In this document: piece after piece, positions 1 to 7,962 of the stretch
How the letters are laid out: the number at the start of each line of letters is the position of its first letter
Numbering within the stretch: the stretch's first letter is position 1
NCBI RefSeq assembly: GCF_030296775.1
Contig: NZ_AP027742.1
Span: forward strand, 1,984,001-2,048,000
Reading direction: 5' to 3'
Origin: Claveliimonas bilis
GTDB lineage: Bacteria > Bacillota > Clostridia > Lachnospirales > Lachnospiraceae
Length of the DNA: 64,000 nucleotides
Program-made: the position numbers and the translations under genes
Notes under the pieces: model-generated
What the model was told of the DNA's origin: nothing
Database searches by the model: none
Seen by the model: the letters and a program-made list of their open reading frames with translations, nothing else

Positions 1-363
1 GAGAAATCCTCCTGCAAATTTTGCCGGAAGCACCCGCCACCAGGCCTGATCGATCTTCCCGGCAATCTCCCCTTCCAACTGCGGGATGCCGCTTCCTGAA
101 ATCAACGGTTCATATGAGACAAGTGCTGCTGTCAGCAGCGCCATTAAAACCAAAACCATGAACCAGCCGGCAATCAACAGCGGATGTCCGGTTATGAAGC
201 TTAAAATCCTATTTAGCCAGTCCCCGGCGCATCCAAGGATCATTCGATATAAGATCACTACAAGTCCGCCAATCCCCCCGACGATTATCCCCTCGCCGAT
301 CAGAATAACCTGAAATCGTTCTGCACGACGGATTGTGGCGGAAATATTTTTATTTTCTTCCAT
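1..363 (-). CDS. ClC-family chloride channel/antiporter, N-terminal part (cut by window edge)
   Basis: The first 121 codons of an integral membrane protein are present and the gene runs off the left edge. Residues 90-94 are GSGIP, followed by QLEG; this is the first anion-selectivity motif of the ClC family, placed as expected after two hydrophobic helices (about residues 18-45 and 60-83). ClC proteins are dimeric Cl- channels or Cl-/H+ antiporters in the cytoplasmic membrane. The ATG at 363 is preceded by GGAGG nine bases upstream, which fixes the start. It lies directly after the rseP terminator on the same strand, so it either has its own promoter there or depends on read-through. Channel versus antiporter cannot be told because the gating glutamate region is outside the window. 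Confidence 0.85.
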   Translation of the reverse strand, partial: MEENKNISATIRRAERFQVILIGEGIIVGGIGGLVVILYRMILGCAGDWLNRILSFITGHPLLIAGWFMVLVLMALLTAALVSYEPLISGSGIPQLEGEIAGKIDQAWWRVLPAKFAGGFL

Positions 364-395
364 TTTCTCATTCCTCCGAATCTATTTCTCCTGCA

Positions 396-431
396 GAAAA
401 AAAGAGGGTATTCTCTAGAAAAATACCCTCT
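396..431 (-). terminator. Intrinsic terminator of the rseP operon
   Basis: A perfect 10-bp stem (AGAGGGTATT / AATACCCTCT, loop of 9) is followed on the minus strand by a run of seven T. The rseP stop codon (415-417) lies inside the loop, so the end of the coding sequence and the terminator are superimposed. Confidence 0.85.
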
Positions 432-1446
432 GAATGTCATTGAACAGGACAACAACCATCAGCACCATCAAAACAACAATACCGGCAAAGTGTACATCCC
501 CCTCTTTTTCCGGCGAAATCCTCTTCCTCCGCACAGCCTCAATGGCGAGAAACACGAGTCGCCCTCCATCAAGTGCCGGAAGAGGAAGCAGATTCATTAC
601 CCCCAGGTTGGCTGATATCAGGATCGCAATGTTCAGCATGTTCACGGTCACTGTCAGCGCTCCATAATCTCTTGTCTCCTTATAGGTGGAATCTACCACA
701 TCCACAATTCCTACCGGCCCGGAGAGCTGGTCTATTCCAATCCGCCCTGTAACAAGCATTTTCAGACTGGACAAAGTCGTGTCGATCCAGTATTTCACCT
801 CGTAAGCACTGTACTGCAATGTTTTAAGAGGCGTTGCCCTGGTATTTCCCGCTCCGTTGATTCCAAGAAGATAATAGGATATCTCTTCATTATACTTTGG
901 CTGCAGGATCACTCCCCGCTCTATTCCGTCCCTCTCAAAGATAATCTCCACTTCTTCCCCCTGGTGGAACTGATTGTAAGTCTTCACCTCTCGGAAAAGA
1001 TGGATATTCTTTCCATTGATCTCCACTATCCGGTCTCCGGGCTGCAGACCTGCCTCTTGTGCCGGATATCCTTCGTCGAGAGATCCGATCACCGGCTCGT
1101 CATATCCCACGAAAGCGATCAGCACTATCGCACAGACAAAGGCCAGGATAAAGTTAAAGACAGGACCTGCAGCAATGACGGAAATCCTTGCCCACACTGA
1201 TTTATTATTGAAATTGGCAGGTGAATCCGTTGCCTCGTCATCTTCCCCCATTGCACAGTATCCTCCGATCGGAAGGATCCTGACCGCATAGAGTGTTCCA
1301 TGATACTCCTTTGCAAAAAGGGCCGGCCCCATTCCGATCGCAAATTCCTGTACCTCAATGCCATTGAGCTTTGCCAGAACAAAATGTCCCAGCTCGTGAA
1401 AAAATATGATAAAACTGAAGATTAAAATTGCAATGATGATTCCCAA
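415..1446 (-). CDS. rseP: RIP metalloprotease RseP (site-2 protease)
   Basis: Membrane-embedded zinc protease of the S2P family that cleaves transmembrane substrates such as anti-sigma factors or signal-peptide remnants. The zinc motif HELGH is at residues 17-21 in the first membrane helix, a PDZ domain occupies roughly residues 105-185 (motif GDRIVEINGK), and the second active-site motif NLLPLPALDGG lies near residue 290. At 343 residues it is full length. It is the last gene of the minus-strand run pyrH-frr-uppS-cdsA-dxr-rseP, with 13 bp to dxr, the conserved clostridial order linking isoprenoid, phospholipid and envelope functions. Substrates are not identifiable from the sequence. Confidence 0.95.
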   Translation of the reverse strand: MGIIIAILIFSFIIFFHELGHFVLAKLNGIEVQEFAIGMGPALFAKEYHGTLYAVRILPIGGYCAMGEDDEATDSPANFNNKSVWARISVIAAGPVFNFILAFVCAIVLIAFVGYDEPVIGSLDEGYPAQEAGLQPGDRIVEINGKNIHLFREVKTYNQFHQGEEVEIIFERDGIERGVILQPKYNEEISYYLLGINGAGNTRATPLKTLQYSAYEVKYWIDTTLSSLKMLVTGRIGIDQLSGPVGIVDVVDSTYKETRDYGALTVTVNMLNIAILISANLGVMNLLPLPALDGGRLVFLAIEAVRRKRISPEKEGDVHFAGIVVLMVLMVVVLFNDIQRVFF

Positions 1447-1459
1447 ATTCTACCTCCTG

Positions 1460-2602
1460 CTATTTCCTGCTGTTGATATATTCATATACCCCCTCTTCCG
1501 TATCCAATATCTCTTCAAGAGACGGCTGTTCCACATTTTTGTGTCTTTCCATACATTCCTTTATAATCTTCGGGATTTCCAGATAACCGATTTTCCGCTC
1601 CAGGAAAAGCTGCACTGCCCGCTCATTTGCCGCATTAAACACCGTAGGCAGGCTGCCGCCTCTTCTTCCTGCTTCGTATGCAAGGGCAAGACCGTAAAAT
1701 GTATCGGTATCCGGCTTTTCAAAGTCCAGTTTTCCCAGATTCCAGAAATCCAGCCGTTCGCCCGGCAGATACCTCCGCTCCGGATAGTAAAGAGCATACT
1801 GTATAGGAAGCTTCATATCCGGAGTGCCAAGCTGAGCAATCACCGCTCCGTCCTCATATTCCACCATGGAGTGAATGACGCTCTGGGGCTGAACCACAAC
1901 CTGAATCTGACTGACATCCACATCAAAAAGCCACTTTGCCTCGATCACTTCCAAGCCTTTGTTTACCATGGTAGAGGAATCAATGGTAATCTTCCTTCCC
2001 ATCTCCCAATTTGGGTGTTTCAGTGCATCCTCCACCTGGATATCTGCAAGTTCTTCTCTTTTCTTTCCTCTGAAAGGTCCTCCTGATGCAGTAAGAAGGA
2101 TCTTTTTCACAGCCTTTTGCTGTCCTCCCTGAAGAGACTGGAAAATAGCGCTGTGTTCACTGTCCACCGGTAGAATAGAAACTCCGTTTTCTTTTGCAAG
2201 AGGCATAATAAGATGACCTGCTGTCACTAAAGTTTCTTTATTTGCAAGAGCAATATCTTTTCCCGCCTTTATAGCTTCCATTGTAGGACGTATGCCGATC
2301 ATTCCGACAATTGCTGTTACCAGTATCTCCATTTCCTCAAATGCTGATACCTGGATCAGCCCATCCATACCGGAAACAATCTTAACCGGCAGGTCTTTTA
2401 CTCTCTCTTTCAGCTCTTTCGCCTTCTTTTCATCCCATACAGCGGCAATACGGGGCGCAAACTCACGGATCTGTTCTTCCAGAAGCCGGATATTGCTTCC
2501 GGCTGCCAGAGCAGTCACTTCAATATCCTTATTTTCCCTTACCACTTCCAGGGTCTGAGTTCCAATGGAACCAGTAGAGCCAAGAATGCCTATTTTCTTC
2601 AT
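1460..2602 (-). CDS. dxr: 1-deoxy-D-xylulose 5-phosphate reductoisomerase
   Basis: Second enzyme of the MEP isoprenoid pathway, converting DXP to MEP with NADPH in the cytosol. The N-terminal dinucleotide motif GSTGSIG is at residues 8-14. The metal/substrate region includes PVDSEHSAIFQ near residue 150, followed by a GNE-type core and the C-terminal helical domain. The length of 380 residues is normal. It lies 14 bp downstream of cdsA and 13 bp upstream of rseP. Isoprenoid supply fits its position next to uppS, which makes undecaprenyl diphosphate. Confidence 0.96.
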   Translation of the reverse strand: MKKIGILGSTGSIGTQTLEVVRENKDIEVTALAAGSNIRLLEEQIREFAPRIAAVWDEKKAKELKERVKDLPVKIVSGMDGLIQVSAFEEMEILVTAIVGMIGIRPTMEAIKAGKDIALANKETLVTAGHLIMPLAKENGVSILPVDSEHSAIFQSLQGGQQKAVKKILLTASGGPFRGKKREELADIQVEDALKHPNWEMGRKITIDSSTMVNKGLEVIEAKWLFDVDVSQIQVVVQPQSVIHSMVEYEDGAVIAQLGTPDMKLPIQYALYYPERRYLPGERLDFWNLGKLDFEKPDTDTFYGLALAYEAGRRGGSLPTVFNAANERAVQLFLERKIGYLEIPKIIKECMERHKNVEQPSLEEILDTEEGVYEYINSRK

Positions 2603-2616
2603 TTTCTTTCCGCCTC

Positions 2617-3414
2617 CTATCCAAGCAGCACTGTCAGATAATAGATGACCGGAGCTGTAAAGATCACGCTGTCAAACCGATCCAGGATCCCTCCGTGACC
2701 CGGAATCAGCTTTCCATAATCCTTGATCTCATGATTTCTTTTAATAGCTGAAGCGGCAAGATCCCCGATCTGGGAAATAATGCCTCCGATTCCGCATATC
2801 AGCGCATAAAATGCCGGTGAAACATCAGCCTGTGCCCATTGATTCATGGCCAGTGAGAACAATGCTCCAAGGAGAGCGGCTCCAAGCACGCCGCCCACTC
2901 CTCCTTCTACAGACTTTTTCGGGCTTAACTTAGGCGCCATTTTATGCTTCCCGATCAGCATTCCCACACAGTAAGCACAGGTATCGCATCCCCAGGAACT
3001 TAAGAAGATCAGCCACACTGCCACGCCTCCGTCCGGCAGCATTCTTGTCTGATAAACATAAGAGAGCATGACTGCTACGTAAAACAAGCCAAAATAGGTA
3101 ACCATCACCTGTTCCGTACGGTACTTTGGAAATGCGAAAACATAGACCGCCATCACCAATACAAGGAACAGGACAGTAAGGGCCGTCACCGCTTCCATTC
3201 TTCCTGTAAATAACAGCCCATAGTAAACCACCGCCGCCAGATAGCCCACAATGCCAAGGCTGGTTTTTTCTACTTTTACTACTTTATAAAGTTCACTCAT
3301 GCCGATCAAACTGATCACCGCCAGGACTCCGAACAGCAGATTGCCTCCGTATCCCACAGTAATGATCAGCACGATCACCAGTATGATCCCACTTAAAAGT
3401 CTCGTTTTAAACAT
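2617..3414 (-). CDS. cdsA: Phosphatidate cytidylyltransferase
   Basis: Integral membrane enzyme making CDP-diacylglycerol from phosphatidate and CTP, the branch point for phospholipid synthesis. The protein is strongly hydrophobic with about seven to eight predicted membrane segments. The C-terminal CDP-DAG synthase signature is clear: SQIGDLAASAIKR followed by KDYGKLIPGHGGILDRFDS. At 265 residues it is a standard length. It is 18 bp from uppS and 14 bp from dxr in one operon. Confidence 0.96.
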   Translation of the reverse strand: MFKTRLLSGIILVIVLIITVGYGGNLLFGVLAVISLIGMSELYKVVKVEKTSLGIVGYLAAVVYYGLLFTGRMEAVTALTVLFLVLVMAVYVFAFPKYRTEQVMVTYFGLFYVAVMLSYVYQTRMLPDGGVAVWLIFLSSWGCDTCAYCVGMLIGKHKMAPKLSPKKSVEGGVGGVLGAALLGALFSLAMNQWAQADVSPAFYALICGIGGIISQIGDLAASAIKRNHEIKDYGKLIPGHGGILDRFDSVIFTAPVIYYLTVLLG

Positions 3415-3432
3415 CTGTTATTCCTCCCTCTC

Positions 3433-4131
3433 CTACACCTTCCCATATCGGCGGTCTCTGGCATTATACTGTTCGATTGCTTTCCAAAGTTCCTCCTTTG
3501 AAAAATCAGGCCAGAGTACGTCTGTGAAGTAGAACTCGGAATATGCCAGCTGCCACAGCAGATAGTTGGAAAGACGTTCCTCACCGCTTGTGCGGATCAA
3601 AAGATCCGGATCAGGAATATCATGTGTATCCAGATAGGACTCAAAACAGGACTCATCAACAGACTTCGGATCCAGAATCCCGGAAGCTGCATCCTGGGCA
3701 ATTCTTCTGACAGCACGTAGAATTTCATCCCTGCTTCCGTAATTAATAGCAATCTGAAAATTCAGCCCTCCATTATTGACGGTAGCTGCTTCCAGCTCAT
3801 TGATCCGATCCTGAATGTCCTGTGCCAGCCTGGTTTTGTCTCCAATGACACGTATCTTCATATCATTTTTTTCTGCTGTTTTCAGACAAGTTTTCATATA
3901 ATTACGGAGCAGCTTCATCAGCGCATCCACCTCATCTTTGGGGCGGTTCCAGTTCTCCGTGGAAAAAGCATAAACGGTAAGATACTTTATCCCCATCCTC
4001 CAGGCCTCTTCGCAGATTTTTTCTACTGTTTTGCTCCCCTGTGCGTGGCCGTAATTTCTGGGCATTCCCTTAGATTTTGCCCATCGTCCGTTTCCGTCCA
4101 GGATGATCGCCACATGTCTTGGTATATTCAT
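3433..4131 (-). CDS. uppS: Isoprenyl transferase (undecaprenyl diphosphate synthase)
   Basis: Cis-prenyltransferase that extends farnesyl diphosphate to the C55 carrier used for peptidoglycan and wall polymers. The catalytic Asp is in ILDGNGRWA near residue 15, and the C-terminal RTSGEERLSNYLLWQ and DVLWPDF motifs are intact. Of the possible starts TTG 4137, GTG 4134 and ATG 4131, the ATG is chosen because AGGAGG sits nine bases before it. Length is 232 residues. A REP-like hairpin at 4191-4225 separates it from frr. Confidence 0.95.
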   Translation of the reverse strand: MNIPRHVAIILDGNGRWAKSKGMPRNYGHAQGSKTVEKICEEAWRMGIKYLTVYAFSTENWNRPKDEVDALMKLLRNYMKTCLKTAEKNDMKIRVIGDKTRLAQDIQDRINELEAATVNNGGLNFQIAINYGSRDEILRAVRRIAQDAASGILDPKSVDESCFESYLDTHDIPDPDLLIRTSGEERLSNYLLWQLAYSEFYFTDVLWPDFSKEELWKAIEQYNARDRRYGKV

Positions 4132-4190
4132 CACCAAATTCCTCCTGCTATGTTCTTTTATCGGGAAAAGGCATTACGCCTGACGCTTTA

Positions 4191-4225
4191 AACGGGGACA
4201 CTATTTTCATGTCCCCGTCCCCGTT
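4191..4225. repeat. REP-like palindrome between frr and uppS
   Basis: A perfect 9-bp stem, ACGGGGACA / TGTCCCCGT, with a 9-base loop, followed by a second CCCCGTT half. It lacks a T-run on the minus strand, so it is not a normal terminator for frr. The GGGGAC...GTCCCC core resembles short palindromes spread by IS200-like (RAYT) transposases in other bacteria; that link is inference. Confidence 0.55.
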
Positions 4226-4237
4226 TTGTCCTTTCGT

Positions 4238-4789
4238 TTAAACTGTCATGACTTCTTTTGACTTATGCTCTACTGATTTTTCTGCTTCTGCCACATATTT
4301 ATCAGTCAGTTTCTGCAGCTGGTCTTCCAGATCTTTGATCTCATCCTCTGAGACGTCGCTTCCTTTCAGTTTTTTGAAGGCATCATTTCCATCTCTTCTG
4401 ATATTTCGGATCGCTACCTTTGCCTGTTCTCCCTTTTTCTTTACATCTTTTACCAGCTCTTTCCTGCGCTCTTCTGTAAGTTCCGGAAATACCAGGCGTA
4501 CTGTAGTTCCGTCGTTTGTAGGATTGATGCCCAGATCTGACATATTGATAGCTTTTTCAATCACCTTGAGCATACTCTTTTCCCATGGCTGGATCTGTAT
4601 CATACGGGCTTCCGGTACAGAAATGTTTGCAACCTGCTGAATCGGCGTCGGTGTTCCATAGTAATCTACCGTGATCTTATTGAGCACATTCGGGTTGGCA
4701 CGGCCGGCACGTATTGTGGCCAGCTCTCCGTCCAGGTTTGCCAGTGTCTTTTTCATTTTTTCTTCATATACCTGCAGTTTTTCGTTCAT
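4238..4789 (-). CDS. frr: Ribosome recycling factor
   Basis: Cytosolic factor that, with EF-G, splits post-termination ribosomes. The 183-residue length is exact for the family. Recognisable motifs are IRAGRANPNVL near residue 27, the central PEARMIQIQPWEKS, and the LVKDVKKKGEQAKVAIRNIRRD helix region. It follows pyrH by 29 bp, the near-universal pyrH-frr pairing. The ATG at 4789 has a GGAGG-type site just upstream. Confidence 0.96.
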   Translation of the reverse strand: MNEKLQVYEEKMKKTLANLDGELATIRAGRANPNVLNKITVDYYGTPTPIQQVANISVPEARMIQIQPWEKSMLKVIEKAINMSDLGINPTNDGTTVRLVFPELTEERRKELVKDVKKKGEQAKVAIRNIRRDGNDAFKKLKGSDVSEDEIKDLEDQLQKLTDKYVAEAEKSVEHKSKEVMTV

Positions 4790-4818
4790 AGTAATTTCCT
4801 CCCTTATCTTTCTTTATA

Positions 4819-5514
4819 CTACACGGTCACTTTTGTACCGGTAAAGGTTCCTGACATAGTGTTCACAATACTGTTTTCTTCGCCCAGTCCGAACACCAGC
4901 ATGGGCATTTTATTTTCCAGACACATAATGGACGCTGTCAGATCCACGGCCATCAACTTTTTATCGATAATTTCCTGAATGGAAATCTCATCATACTTCA
5001 CCGCATTTGGATTTACCTTGGGATCGCTGTCATAGATACCGTCGATTGCCTTTGCAAGAAGCATGGCATCCGCCTCAATCTCGATTGCCCGAAGAACAGC
5101 TCCCGTATCTGTAGAAAAGTACGGGTGTCCGGTTCCTCCTGCAAAAAAGATCACCTTTCCATCTTCCAGCGCTTCCACTGCCCTGTCTTTGGAAAACAGT
5201 GTTGTAAATGCTCCGCACACAAAAGGAGTGAACACTTCCGTTTTCATACCTACATGGCGGAAAATATCTGATACATAAATACAGTTCATCACTGTTGCCA
5301 GCATCCCGATCTGATCTGCTTTTGTACGGTCGATCGTTTCACTGGTTCTTCCTCTCCAGAAATTTCCCCCTCCTGTCACAATAGCGATCTGATATCCGTC
5401 ATCTGCAAGTGTTTTCACCTGACGGGCAACTCCAATGCAAGTCGCCTCATCAAATCCGGTCTTTTTATCTCCTGCAAGCGCTTCTCCGCTTAACTTTAAC
5501 AATACTCTTTTCAT
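4819..5514 (-). CDS. pyrH: UMP kinase
   Basis: Bacterial hexameric UMP kinase of the amino-acid-kinase fold, phosphorylating UMP to UDP. It shows KLSGEAL at the N-terminus, the glycine-rich VTGGGNFWRG, and DQIGMLATVMN. The start is placed at ATG 5514 (MKRVLLKLSG) because AAGGAG lies nine bases upstream and the family aligns from here; an in-frame upstream ATG at 5553 has no ribosome site. Product is 231 residues. It begins the pyrH-frr-uppS-cdsA-dxr-rseP run. Confidence 0.95.
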   Translation of the reverse strand: MKRVLLKLSGEALAGDKKTGFDEATCIGVARQVKTLADDGYQIAIVTGGGNFWRGRTSETIDRTKADQIGMLATVMNCIYVSDIFRHVGMKTEVFTPFVCGAFTTLFSKDRAVEALEDGKVIFFAGGTGHPYFSTDTGAVLRAIEIEADAMLLAKAIDGIYDSDPKVNPNAVKYDEISIQEIIDKKLMAVDLTASIMCLENKMPMLVFGLGEENSIVNTMSGTFTGTKVTV

Positions 5515-5547
5515 AAAGTCATGCTCCTTATTTTCCAACATAATGAG

Positions 5548-5597
5548 ATGCACACCTGGTATTCTTCATTTGTGCATACCTAAGGTAAAGTATAGCA
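5548..5597 (-). promoter_or_regulatory. Promoter and leader hairpin of pyrH
   Basis: On the minus strand an extended -10 (TGC-TATACT, -10 at 5589-5594) lies upstream of pyrH. The transcribed leader then holds ATGCACA (5571-5577 region) pairing with TGTGCAT (5548-5554). The -35 is poor, as is common with TGn promoters. The hairpin may be structural only. Confidence 0.45.
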
Positions 5598-5624
5598 TAG
5601 GTTCTCTGAAAATGGAATAAATGA

Positions 5625-6986
5625 TCACCCTTTTCTGACAGCTTTTTTTCTCTTTTCCTCTCTGTTTTTAGCATAAACAATACCAAAATACATAATCAGA
5701 AGAAGGCCGCCTGCCAAAATCCAGGCAGCGGGGCTGGCCATGCATGTTCCTATATAGCTTCCGCGGGAAGCGGAAATAAGAGCAACACTTCCTCTTCCGA
5801 TCAGCTCTGCCACACCTGCCAGCATTGGGAGCAGTCCGTATCCCATTCCCTGTATCCCATTCCTGTAAATATTGACAACAGCCAAAGGAATAAAAGTAAC
5901 AGCCACACATTTCAGATAGATATCTGCAAGATGCATAATCTCATTCACCTGTTCTGATACAAAAAGAATGGTGAGATATTTCCCTCCCAAAATGACAGCA
6001 GCTCCTGTCAGGACCGCATAGATACATCCGATCAGAGTAGACGCTCCAAATCCTTGCCTGATCCGGTCAAATCTTCCCGCCCCTGTATTCTGTGCGCAGT
6101 AAGTTGCCATCGCTGTCCCCAGGGCGACATATGCCTGTGTCACTACCTGCTCGATCTTGCTGGCTGCCGCAAACCCTGCAACTGCCAGTGATCCCAGCGT
6201 ATTCAGGGCAGCCTGGACCATGATAGTTCCCACTGCAGTAATGGAATACTGCAGTGCCATAGGAAGACCGATCTTCATCTGCCATCCGGCCATACTCCAG
6301 TTTATCTTCCAATCCTCCTTTTTCAGATGGAGTTCCGGAACCTTTTTCCCGATGTATACAAGACACAGTAGTCCCGATACGCCCTGTGAGATCACCGTCG
6401 CGAAAGCCGCTCCCGCCGCTCCCATGTGGAACACAATAATAAACACAAGATCCAGTACCACATTCAAAAATGCCGCCAGTACAAGGAAATATAAGGGCAC
6501 TTTACTGTTGCCGAGAGCACGCAGAATGCTGGCCAAAAGGTTATAGAGCACCTGAGCCGCAATTCCCCCGCAGATTACCATAATATATCCGTAAGCTTCC
6601 CCATAAATGTCTGAAGGCGTATTCATCCACGCCAGAATCTGTTTCATTGCAAGCATACTGCCCACTGTCATAATGACGGATATGGCTGCAGACAAAATTG
6701 CCGCTGATGCGACAGACTGCCGCACAGCCTTTTTGTTTCCGGCCCCAAAATACTGTGAAGTGATCACGGTAAATCCTGCCGTAAGTCCAAGTAAGAATCC
6801 CAAGATCAAAAACATAATTGTTCCGCAGGATCCCACCGCCGCCAGTGCCTGCGGCCCTACAAACTTCCCTACGATCACTGCGTCCGCCATATTATACAGC
6901 TGCTGAAATATATTTCCGATAAAAATGGGTATCGTAAAGTTCAAAATGGCCCTTCCCGGGCTTCCTACTGTCATGTCTTTTTCCAT
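5625..6986 (-). CDS. MATE-family efflux transporter
   Basis: Twelve-helix secondary transporter of the multidrug and toxin extrusion family, exporting organic cations or other compounds with Na+ or H+. The N-terminus MTVGSPGRAILNFTIPIFIGNIFQQLYNMAD (read as successive motifs) and VGPQALAAVGSCG are typical, and the two six-helix halves are both visible over 453 residues. Start ATG 6986 is preferred over 7004 because AGGAGG lies eight bases before it. It has its own sigma-A promoter (7025-7053) and lies upstream of pyrH on the same strand. The substrate is unknown. Confidence 0.92.
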   Translation of the reverse strand: MEKDMTVGSPGRAILNFTIPIFIGNIFQQLYNMADAVIVGKFVGPQALAAVGSCGTIMFLILGFLLGLTAGFTVITSQYFGAGNKKAVRQSVASAAILSAAISVIMTVGSMLAMKQILAWMNTPSDIYGEAYGYIMVICGGIAAQVLYNLLASILRALGNSKVPLYFLVLAAFLNVVLDLVFIIVFHMGAAGAAFATVISQGVSGLLCLVYIGKKVPELHLKKEDWKINWSMAGWQMKIGLPMALQYSITAVGTIMVQAALNTLGSLAVAGFAAASKIEQVVTQAYVALGTAMATYCAQNTGAGRFDRIRQGFGASTLIGCIYAVLTGAAVILGGKYLTILFVSEQVNEIMHLADIYLKCVAVTFIPLAVVNIYRNGIQGMGYGLLPMLAGVAELIGRGSVALISASRGSYIGTCMASPAAWILAGGLLLIMYFGIVYAKNREEKRKKAVRKG

Positions 6987-7024
6987 TTTTGTTTCCTCCT
7001 GCATTTTTTACGCAAACGTTAATC

Positions 7025-7053
7025 ATTATACCGAACCTCGATTTCGAATGCAA
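7025..7053 (-). promoter_or_regulatory. Sigma-A promoter of the MATE gene
   Basis: On the minus strand, TTGCAT (7048-7053) and TATAAT (7025-7030) are separated by exactly 17 bp, about 40 bp before the MATE start. Confidence 0.7.
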
Positions 7054-7084
7054 GAGGGATAGAGCCAATTTTCCCGTCATACAA

Positions 7085-7113
7085 CAAAAAAGGACATCCG
7101 TCCGGAATGTCCT
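7085..7113 (-). terminator. Intrinsic terminator after the XerD-like gene
   Basis: AGGACAT / ATGTCCT with an inner CCG/CGG pair forms a stem followed by a T6 run on the minus strand. It lies about 60 bp past the stop of the recombinase-like gene and closes the nudix-spoIIM-xerD-like operon. Confidence 0.8.
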
Positions 7114-7170
7114 TTCGTTTTCCCATAATGCGCCAAATATTTGTAAAATTCCCGTTATGAAACTGCCGTC

Positions 7171-7908
7171 TTAGGAATGCCGAAGCATACTTGGAGTGAT
7201 AGTCCCTTTGATTCCGGCTTTTGCCGCATACCCTTTCAGTATCTTCCAAAAGCCCTGCCGGCTCATTTTCTTTCCGCTGATATTTGGAAAGAGGACGTCG
7301 GAATCACGGCCTTTCAAAAGTGGCTCTCTTCCACTTTTTAAATAAGTACGCAAAGCTTTCAATGCCTGTTTATCAATCGGATATGCATTTTCATTTCCGC
7401 TAAGGCTGCACTGCAGATATCCCATTTCCATGTTGATATCCTGAATCCTCAGAGCTACAAGTTCTTCCACCATAATTCCGGTAGAATACAAAAGTTCTAT
7501 CATTGCCTTGTCTCGAAGAAGCTTCGGAGTCTTGCCGGAAGGTACGGAAAGAACCTTCTCCACATCTTCCTTTGTCGCACTCTTTGGTTCCCTTCTTTCT
7601 ACCTTCGGACTTGTCAGACAATCTGATACATCTTCCGTAATATATTTCTTTTTCAGCAGATAATGAAAGAATCCCTTTATTGAAGCGACATTTCTTGATA
7701 TCGTTGTATTCGTCAGCTGCTGTTTTTCCATAAAAAGCATATATGAAGTCAAATTTGTGGAAGTAACTTCATCCGCTTTATAGATATCCTGTCCTGCCAA
7801 ATAGCGCACAAGTTTCATCAAATCGCGGCGATACGCCATCTCCGTATTGACAGATATTCCCTTTGTCGCTTTTAAATACTCAACATACTCTAAAACTATT
7901 TTCTCCAT
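7171..7908 (-). CDS. Degenerate XerD-like tyrosine recombinase, C-terminally truncated
   Basis: Residues 1-85 form the core-binding SAM-like domain (ending SIKGFFHYLLKKK) and 110-245 most of the catalytic domain. Family members are about 295 residues with catalytic Arg-Lys-HxxR-H/W-Tyr. Here the first Arg, in the GLRVSEL-type motif, is Met146 (GIMVEEL). The Lys of the GKGNK turn is Ser170 (LSGN). The HxxR box is Ser240-Met-Leu-Arg243. The protein stops at RHS, so the final His/Trp and Tyr are missing. Only one catalytic Arg remains, so cleavage and ligation should be impossible. The frame is otherwise open for 245 codons. It follows spoIIM by 54 bp, a position where clostridia often carry xerD. 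It could be a decaying gene or a DNA-binding protein that no longer recombines. Confidence 0.8.
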   Translation of the reverse strand: MEKIVLEYVEYLKATKGISVNTEMAYRRDLMKLVRYLAGQDIYKADEVTSTNLTSYMLFMEKQQLTNTTISRNVASIKGFFHYLLKKKYITEDVSDCLTSPKVERREPKSATKEDVEKVLSVPSGKTPKLLRDKAMIELLYSTGIMVEELVALRIQDINMEMGYLQCSLSGNENAYPIDKQALKALRTYLKSGREPLLKGRDSDVLFPNISGKKMSRQGFWKILKGYAAKAGIKGTITPSMLRHS

Positions 7909-7962
7909 ATTCTTTTATCTCCCATCGTATAACTTAGATTATACGAAGAAAATTCAAAAAAA

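Noticed and set aside
7091-7113. Apparent match KDIPDG in the terminator as continuation of the recombinase
   Set aside because: These bases form the terminator stem and there is no Tyr motif after them, so functional coding there is unlikely; only the preceding segment is kept as a possible fossil.
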